Source: Streptomyces seoulensis (GTDB lineage Bacteria; Actinomycetota; Actinomycetes; Streptomycetales; Streptomycetaceae). Taken from it: a DNA stretch of 64,000 nt. The stretch is taken from the NCBI RefSeq assembly GCF_004328625.1, contig NZ_CP032229.1, positions 2,108,001 through 2,172,000 on the forward strand, in the 5' to 3' direction. The position numbers were made by a program, and so were the translations under genes. This document shows, piece by piece, positions 58,527-64,000 of this stretch; within the stretch, counting starts at the first letter, position 1, and each line of letters starts with the position of its first letter. The notes under the pieces are model-generated. The model saw nothing but the letters and a program-made list of their open reading frames with translations. It was not told the origin of the DNA and did not search any database.

Positions 58527-61500
58527 TCAGGAGGTGACGCCGACCGGCTCCTCCGGCTCCGACTGCCCGATGAAGGTCCGCCACATGTCCGCGTACCGGC
58601 CGTCACGGGCGAGGAGTTCGGTGTGGTGGCCGTCCTCCACGACCCGGCCGTGCTCCATCACCACGACCCGGTCGGCGCGGGCGGCCGTGGTCAGCCGGTG
58701 CGCCACCACCAGGGTGGTACGGCGGCCCGCGAGGCGGTCGGTGGCGTGGTTGACCTGCGCCTCGGTGGCCAGGTCCAGCGCGGCGGTCGCCTCGTCCAGC
58801 AGCAGCACGTCGGGGTCGACCAGCTCGGCGCGGGCCAGCGCGATCAGCTGGCGCTGGCCGGCCGAGAGGTTGCGGCCGCGCTCGGCGACCTCGTGCAGAT
58901 AGCCGCCGTCCAGGGTGGCGATCATCTCGTGCGCGCCGACCGCCCGCGCCGCCGCCTCCACCTCGGCGTCGGTGGCGTCGGGCCGCCCGTACGCGATGGC
59001 GTCGCGGACCGTGCCGGGGAACAGGTACGCCTCCTGCGGCACCACCCCCAGCCGGTGCCGGTACGAGGTGAGGTCGAGCGCGCGCAGGTCGGTGCCGTCG
59101 GCGGTGACCCGGCCCGAGGTCGGGTCGTAGAACCGCGCCACCAGCTTGACCAGGGTCGACTTGCCCGCGCCGGTCTCGCCGACGAAGGCCACGGTCTGCC
59201 CGGCCGGGATGGCGAGATCGATCCCGGTGAGCGCCTCCTCCTCGTCGCCGTACGCGAACGTGACGTCCTCGAAGGCGATGTCGCCGCGCAGCGAGAGCAC
59301 CTCCAGCGGGGCGTCGGCGGACCCGGTGGACGCCGGTTCGCGCAGCAGCTCCTGGATGCGGCCCAGCGAGACGGTGGCCTGCTGGTAGCCGTCGAAGACC
59401 TGGGACAGCTGCTGCACCGGGGCGAAGAACAGGTCGATGTAGAGCAGGTAGGCGACCAGCGCGCCCGTGGTCAGCGTGGCCGCCTCCACCCGCCCGGCGC
59501 CCGAGATCAGCACGGCGGCGGCCGCCACCGAGGACAGCAGCTGCACGAAGGGGAAGTAGATCGAGATCAGCCACTGGCCCCGGACGCGGGCCTGCCGGTA
59601 GGAGTCGCTGCGCTCGGCGAACCGGCGCCCGCCGTCCCGCTCGCGGCGGAACGCCTGCACGATCCTCAGGCCCGCCACCGACTCCTGGAGGTCGGCGTTG
59701 ACCACCGACACCCGCTCCCGCGCCAGCTCGTACGCCTTCACGCTGGCCCGGCGGAAGAAGAAGGTGGCGAGGATCAGCGGGGGCAGGGTGGCGAACACGA
59801 CGAGCGCGAGCTGGACGTCCAGCACCAGCAGGGCGCCCATGATCCCGAAGAAGGTGACGACCGAGACGAACGCGGTGACCAGGCCGGTCTGCAGGAACGT
59901 GGACAGCGCGTCCACGTCCGTGGTCATCCGGGTCATGATCCGGCCGGTCAGCTCGCGCTCGTAGTAGTCCAGGCCGAGCCGCTGGAGCTGGGTGAAGATC
60001 TTCAGCCGTAGCGCGTACAGCACCCGCTCGCCGGTACGGCCGGTCATCCGGGTCTCGCCGTACTGCGCGGTCCACTGCACCAGCACGGTGAGTAGGCCGA
60101 GCAGGGAGGCCGCCCAGACCGCGCCGAGGGCGGTACGGGTCACGCCCTCGTCGATGCCGTGCCGGATCAGCACCGGCAGCAGCAGGCCGGAGCCCGCGTC
60201 GACGGCGACCAGCGCCAGGCTGACCAGCAGCGGGCGCCCGAAGCCGTGCAGCAGGCGGCGCAGTCCGTAGGAGTCCTCGGCGCGCACCGCTCGGGCCTCG
60301 TCCACGTCCGGGGTGTCGGTGGCCGGGGGCAGCGCCTCGACCTGGGCGAGCAGCTCGGGGGTGGCCGGGGTGCCGGAGAGGGTCTCCTCCCTCGGCGTGC
60401 GGTCGCCGGTCCACAGCCGGGGGGTGACCCCGCGCTCGGCGTCGAACTCGGCGTCCAGCTCCTCGCGGAGCGTGGTGTCCTCGGCCTGCTGGGCCGGGCG
60501 GGCGTGGCCCGGCGAGGGGGCGCCCAGTTCGTCGGGGTCGGTGAGCAGCCTGCGGTAGAGCGGACAGCGCTCCTGGAGTTCCTCGTCGGTGCCGAGGTCG
60601 ACCAGCCGGCCGCCGTCCAGCACGGCGATGCGGTCGGCGAGGCTGAGGGTGGAACGGCGGTGCGCGATGAGCAGAGTGGTGCGGCCCGCCATGACATGGG
60701 CGAGCGCCTCGTGGATCTCGTGCTCGACCCTCACGTCCACCGCCGAGGTGGCGTCGTCCAGCACCAGCAGGCGGGGGTCGGTGAGCAGGGCGCGGGCGAG
60801 CGCGAGGCGCTGGCGCTGGCCGCCGGAGAGGGTCAGGCCGTGCTCGCCGACCTTGGTGTCGTACCCCTCGGGCAGCTCGCGGACGAAACGGTCCGCCTGG
60901 GCGGCGCGGGCGGCGGCCTCGATCTCGTCCTGGGTGGCGTCGGGACGGCCGTACGCGATGTTCTCGCGGACCGTGGTGGAGAACAGGAAGGAGTCCTCCG
61001 GGACCAGGCCGATCGCGGCGCGCAGCGAGTCCAGCGTCAGCTCGCGGACGTCGTGGCCGCCGACCAGGACGGCGCCGTGGGTGACGTCGTAGAAGCGTGG
61101 CAGCAGCAGGGAGAGGGTGGACTTGCCGGAGCCGGAGGAGCCGACCACGGCCAGGGTCTCGCCGGGGCGGATCTCCAGGCTGAGCCCGTCCAGCACCGGG
61201 CGCTCGGGGTCGTAGCCGAAGGAGACGTCGTCGAACTCGACGGAGGCGGGGGCGTCGGCGGGGAGGGCCTTGGTGCCGCCCTTCAGGGACGGCTCGGTGT
61301 CGATCAGCTCCAGCACGCGTTCGGTGCCCGCGCGGGCCTGCTGGCCGATGGTGAGGACCACGGCGAGCATCCGGACCGGGCCGACGAGCTGGGCGAGGTA
61401 GGTGGAGAAGGCGACGAAGGTGCCCAGCGTGATGTGCCCGCGCACCGCCAGCCAGCCGCCGAGGGCCAGCATGGCGACCTGCCCGAGCGCCGGGACGGCC

Positions 61501-62246
61501 TGGAGGGCGGGGGTGTACTTGCTGTTCAGCCGGATGGTGCGCAGCCGCCCCGCGAACAGCCTGCGGCCGACCTCGCGCAGCTTCCCGGTCTCCTGCTCCT
61601 CCTGCCCGAACCCCTTCACCACGCGCACGCCGCTCACCGCGCCGTCGACCACGCCCGCGACGGCGGCGGCCTGGGCCTGGGCGTACCAGGTGGCGGGGTG
61701 GAGCCGGGTCCGGCTGCGGCGGGCGATCCAGCCGAGCGCGGGGGCCACGGCGAGCGCGACCAGGGTCAGCGGGAGCGACAGCCAGGCCATGATGCCGAGC
61801 GAGATCAGGAAGAGCAGGACGTTCCCGATGGTCATCGGGAGCATGAACAGCAGGCCCTGGATCAGCTGGAGGTCGCTGGTGGCGCGGCCGACGACCTGCC
61901 CGGTGGACAGCTCGTCCTGGCGGCGGCCGTCGAGCCGGGTGATCGTGTCGTACATCCCGGTGCGCAGGTCGTACTGCACGTCCAGGGCGAGCCGGCCGCC
62001 GTAGTAGCGGCGGACGTAGGTGAGGACGTAGATCAGCACGGCGGCGGCGACCAGGGCGCCGGCCCAGGGGGCCATGTCGCGGGTGTGGTCGCCGATCACG
62101 TCGTCGATGATCACCTTGGTGATCAGCGGGACCACGGCCATGACGGCCATCCCGCCCAGGGAGGCGCCCAGCGCCAGGACGACGTCCTTGGGATGGCGCC
62201 AGGCGTATCCCGCCAGCCGTCGCGCCCATCCTCGTTGCGGTCCCAC
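58527..62246 (-). CDS. ABC exporter, both halves fused (TMD-NBD-TMD-NBD), one degenerate site
   Basis: 1239 residues from the GTG at 62246 with GGAGG 8 bases upstream. Half 1: six membrane helices, Walker A GSSGSGKST, signature TLSGGQRQR, and Walker B LLVLDDATSAVD, where Asp replaces the catalytic Glu. A charged linker of about 100 residues follows. Half 2: six helices, Walker A GETGAGKST, signature NLSAGQRQL and Walker B VLLLDEATAALD with the normal Glu. This is the arrangement of heterodimeric exporters with one catalytically weak site (TM287/288 type), here on one chain. Likely an efflux pump for lipophilic compounds; substrate unknown. Confidence 0.93.
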   Translation of the reverse strand: MGPQRGWARRLAGYAWRHPKDVVLALGASLGGMAVMAVVPLITKVIIDDVIGDHTRDMAPWAGALVAAAVLIYVLTYVRRYYGGRLALDVQYDLRTGMYDTITRLDGRRQDELSTGQVVGRATSDLQLIQGLLFMLPMTIGNVLLFLISLGIMAWLSLPLTLVALAVAPALGWIARRSRTRLHPATWYAQAQAAAVAGVVDGAVSGVRVVKGFGQEEQETGKLREVGRRLFAGRLRTIRLNSKYTPALQAVPALGQVAMLALGGWLAVRGHITLGTFVAFSTYLAQLVGPVRMLAVVLTIGQQARAGTERVLELIDTEPSLKGGTKALPADAPASVEFDDVSFGYDPERPVLDGLSLEIRPGETLAVVGSSGSGKSTLSLLLPRFYDVTHGAVLVGGHDVRELTLDSLRAAIGLVPEDSFLFSTTVRENIAYGRPDATQDEIEAAARAAQADRFVRELPEGYDTKVGEHGLTLSGGQRQRLALARALLTDPRLLVLDDATSAVDVRVEHEIHEALAHVMAGRTTLLIAHRRSTLSLADRIAVLDGGRLVDLGTDEELQERCPLYRRLLTDPDELGAPSPGHARPAQQAEDTTLREELDAEFDAERGVTPRLWTGDRTPREETLSGTPATPELLAQVEALPPATDTPDVDEARAVRAEDSYGLRRLLHGFGRPLLVSLALVAVDAGSGLLLPVLIRHGIDEGVTRTALGAVWAASLLGLLTVLVQWTAQYGETRMTGRTGERVLYALRLKIFTQLQRLGLDYYERELTGRIMTRMTTDVDALSTFLQTGLVTAFVSVVTFFGIMGALLVLDVQLALVVFATLPPLILATFFFRRASVKAYELARERVSVVNADLQESVAGLRIVQAFRRERDGGRRFAERSDSYRQARVRGQWLISIYFPFVQLLSSVAAAAVLISGAGRVEAATLTTGALVAYLLYIDLFFAPVQQLSQVFDGYQQATVSLGRIQELLREPASTGSADAPLEVLSLRGDIAFEDVTFAYGDEEEALTGIDLAIPAGQTVAFVGETGAGKSTLVKLVARFYDPTSGRVTADGTDLRALDLTSYRHRLGVVPQEAYLFPGTVRDAIAYGRPDATDAEVEAAARAVGAHEMIATLDGGYLHEVAERGRNLSAGQRQLIALARAELVDPDVLLLDEATAALDLATEAQVNHATDRLAGRRTTLVVAHRLTTAARADRVVVMEHGRVVEDGHHTELLARDGRYADMWRTFIGQSEPEEPVGVTS

Positions 62247-62402
62247 CCGGGTGTCCTCCGTCGCTCTGCCCGATCTTCCGTGAGACACAAACACGGGGGT
62301 GCGAGGGGGTATTCCGGGCACTGGCGTGTCGCCCGGCGGGCGGGGTGCCCCGGTCTGTGCTGGAATGCGTCGCGTCGTACGGACCCTGCGCTGGAGGCGG
62401 GC

Positions 62403-62684
62403 ATGGACAAGGGCAACATCGACACACCGGACGCGGCCGACCTGGACGCGGCTGCCCGGCGCTACTGCGCCTCGGAGGGCTGGGCCCTGCCGGACGGCAG
62501 CTACCCCGTCAGGCCGGCGGACCGGCACGGCGCGGAGGATCTGCGCCGGGCGATCCACGCGGTGGGGCGGGGGCGACGCGATCCGCACGACGAGATCCGG
62601 CGGCACGTGGAGGAGCGGGCGGGGGCGCTGGGGCTGACGGCGGAGATCCCGTCGGACTGGAACGCGGACGGGAGTCTTGGCTGA
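62403..62684 (+). CDS. Small hypothetical protein with DUF6582-like motif
   Basis: 93 residues from the ATG at 62403, preceded by GGAGGCGGGC. N-terminal acidic helix (DTPDAADLDAAARRYCASEG), then WALPDGSYPVRPADRHGAED and LRRAIHAVGRGRRDPHDEIR, ending EERAGALGLTAEIPSDWNAD. The LPDGSYPxR...DL..AI.A.GRG...R.H...RA..LGL...IP..W pattern recalls a short domain (DUF6582-like, from memory) seen in actinobacterial and phage proteins. Function unknown. Divergent from the ABC exporter gene. Confidence 0.75.
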   Translation: MDKGNIDTPDAADLDAAARRYCASEGWALPDGSYPVRPADRHGAEDLRRAIHAVGRGRRDPHDEIRRHVEERAGALGLTAEIPSDWNADGSLG

Positions 62685-62709
62685 GGGAGTGACGGCGGGG
62701 GCCGCGAGC

Positions 62710-62742
62710 GCCGGTCACCGTGGGGCGGGCACGGTGACCGGC
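62710..62742. terminator. Bidirectional hairpin between convergent genes
   Basis: GCCGGTCACCGT pairs perfectly with ACGGTGACCGGC around 9 bases, between the small plus-strand gene and the minus-strand serine hydrolase. Confidence 0.8.
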
Positions 62743-62764
62743 AGGGGGGGGCGCCCGGTGAGGT

Positions 62765-63688
62765 TCAGCCCTGCGGCGGGGTGGCGACGAACGCCTCGCG
62801 CGGGGTGTTGGTGGGGACGTAGGCGGCGGACCTGACGGCCGTCGGGACGAGGTCCTTGTGGATGACCTTGGCGACGTTCTGGATGGTGGTGACGCCGTAG
62901 TCCATCGTGCTGTTGTCCTGGGTCAGCACGGTGATCGTGTAGTCGTGGCCGCCGCCGTTGAAGGTGCCGAGGCTGTGGACGCGCCAGCCGTGGGTGGAGC
63001 GCTGGAGCCAGCCGTTCTTGACGTGCACGGCGACGGTGGAGGGTGCGCCGGCGGGGGTGCCCCAGCGCTGGGACGAGACGACCTTGCCCATCAGCTTCTG
63101 TATGTAGGCACGGGAGTTGTCGCTCAGCACGGAGTTCTTGGCGGTGACGAGCTTCAGCAGCTTCTGCTCGTCGGTGACGTTGATCTGGGTCAGGCCCCAG
63201 TAGCCGTTCGCGCCGGGCGTCGTCTTCGTCATCCCGGCGGCCGCCAGGAAGCCCTTGACCTTCGTCGTGCCGAGCTGCTTCCACAGCTTGCTGGTCGCGG
63301 TGTTGTCCGACTTCGTGATCATCGCGGTGGCGAGCGAGGTCTCGGTGCTCGTCAGGTACCGGTTGTGCTTCTTCGCGTCCCACAGCAGGGTGGCCAGCAC
63401 GGTGACCTTGACGGTGCTGGCGGAGTCGTACGCGCTGGTCGCCCGCAGCGTGCACGTCGTCTTCGTGCCCGCCTCGTACACCCCGAGCGCCACACTCCCC
63501 TTCCGCGTGGCGAGCGCGGCCCCGATGTCCTTGCTGAGCTTGGCCGCGAGCCCGGCCTTGGCGGAGGTGCAACTGACCGCCGTAGCGGCGGATGCGGGGG
63601 CGGCCCCGAGGACGGGCACGAGCAGCGCCCCTCCGACCACGGCAGCGAGCGCGCCTTTCCGGGCGCGGGGTGATATCCGATGCGTCAT
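62765..63688 (-). CDS. Secreted class A beta-lactamase-like serine hydrolase
   Basis: 307 residues. Signal peptide ISPRARKGALAAVVGGALLV...GAAPASA. Serine-hydrolase motifs: S-x-x-K in SASTVKVTVLATLLWDAKKH, SDN in MITKSDNTATSKLWKQLG, and KNG in AVHVKNGWLQRS in place of the KTG triad. No ExxLN omega-loop Glu is evident (the region reads PGANGYWGLTQINVTDEQKL). So it may be a DD-peptidase-like or other penicillin-recognising enzyme rather than a true beta-lactamase. Two cysteines in the mature N-terminal part (SCTSAKAGL, TTCTLRATS) may pair. Confidence 0.85.
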   Translation of the reverse strand: MTHRISPRARKGALAAVVGGALLVPVLGAAPASAATAVSCTSAKAGLAAKLSKDIGAALATRKGSVALGVYEAGTKTTCTLRATSAYDSASTVKVTVLATLLWDAKKHNRYLTSTETSLATAMITKSDNTATSKLWKQLGTTKVKGFLAAAGMTKTTPGANGYWGLTQINVTDEQKLLKLVTAKNSVLSDNSRAYIQKLMGKVVSSQRWGTPAGAPSTVAVHVKNGWLQRSTHGWRVHSLGTFNGGGHDYTITVLTQDNSTMDYGVTTIQNVAKVIHKDLVPTAVRSAAYVPTNTPREAFVATPPQG

Positions 63689-63876
63689 GCACGGATTGAC
63701 TCTTGGGGAGGGGGGAGGGTTGCACTGGTGTTCGTGGAGGTCTGGGGGGCGGCACCTCCGCCCGACGTGATCATGACGCGATCTCTGCCGCCTCTTGACG
63801 TTCTCTTCGATTGCAAACGACCGTCCCCACCAGGGTCGTTGGGTTGGCGCGTCGACGGAGCGGACGAGAGCGGCAC

Positions 63877-64000
63877 ATGGGCGACCGGGGCAGCGACGGC
63901 AAGATACTCGACATCAAGATCGCCGATCTGAAGAAGACGGCTCCGCGTCTCCAGACGCACAGTCACGACGGAGAAGATCGGGCACGCCGCGTCCATCCTC
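63877..64000 (+). CDS. Possible gene start running off the window
   Basis: An ATG at 63877 opens a frame to the window end: MGDRGSDGKILDIKIADLKK then TAPRLQTHSHDGEDRA. The ribosome-binding site (GGAG near 63857) is farther than ideal. Codon use is only partly Streptomyces-like toward the end. An overlapping minus-strand frame is also open. Evidence is thin. Confidence 0.3.
   Translation, partial: MGDRGSDGKILDIKIADLKKTAPRLQTHSHDGEDRARRVHP

Noticed and set aside
58603..62427. A 1274-codon open frame overlapping the ABC exporter on the same strand
   Set aside because: Its translation is Arg/Gly/Pro-rich without motifs; the other frame has all ABC exporter motifs and a good start.
63685..63996. 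Minus-strand frame at the right edge
   Set aside because: It overlaps the promoter side of the serine hydrolase gene, lacks a ribosome-binding site and shows no recognisable protein.

Overview
The window is high-GC actinomycete DNA and almost certainly Streptomyces. It carries short and long chaplins, rodlins, a MelC1/MelC2 tyrosinase pair, GTGA/ATGA translational coupling and many GTG starts. The gene order from about 9.6 kb to 46 kb (chaplin - melC2 - melC1 - chaplin - polysaccharide genes - chaplins - rodlins - copZ/copA - citA) recalls, from memory, the chpG-mel-chpF-chpA/chpD-rdl-citA stretch of S. coelicolor.

Region 1 (1-9.5 kb) is accessory DNA. It holds the tail of a NUDIX protein and a three-gene cassette at 538-3612: a ParB/Srx-like protein, a D12-class adenine methylase and a HEPN-like protein. 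The cassette is visibly lower in GC, and each gene has at least one TTA codon. On the opposite strand just past the cassette is a tRNA-like RNA in which a T-arm precedes a D-arm inside one closing stem. This resembles the tRNA-mimicking module of bacterial Y RNAs. Next come small hypothetical genes, a tightly coupled minus-strand operon around a GntR regulator, and a second divergent GntR regulator with two CTAG-type palindromes in the shared promoter. The region ends at the 3' half of a tRNA-Arg(TCT) gene, which looks like an attachment-site scar. The whole looks like part of an integrated AICE-like element whose other end lies left of the window.

Region 2 (9.6-28.5 kb) is the cell-surface region: a DoxX protein, four chaplins, tyrosinase, a compact exopolysaccharide operon (two glycosyltransferases, priming sugar transferase, Wzy-like polymerase, MurJ-like flippase, deacetylase, Wzz-like protein, FemAB/BioF2-like acyltransferase), a GH26-like secreted hydrolase, a long single-domain chaplin with an LPHTG sorting signal, and three rodlins instead of the usual two.

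Region 3 (28.5-41 kb) holds a hydrolase/ABC-ATPase fusion with its permease, an APC permease, and a myo-inositol catabolic operon (iolC, a Cgl0158-type barrel protein, iolB, iolD, iolA/mmsA) divergent from an iolE-like gene. No iolG or iolT is present.

Region 4 (41-64 kb) holds copper efflux (copZ-copA behind a CsoR-type operator), citrate synthase, a RecD2-like helicase, a ribose operon (LacI regulator, RbsA, an RbsC-RbsB fusion, ribokinase) with twin LacI operators, secreted hydrolases (GH3, S37-type peptidase, beta-lactamase-like), and a 1239-residue ABC exporter with both halves fused and one degenerate nucleotide-binding site. Most transcription units end in long GC-rich hairpins.
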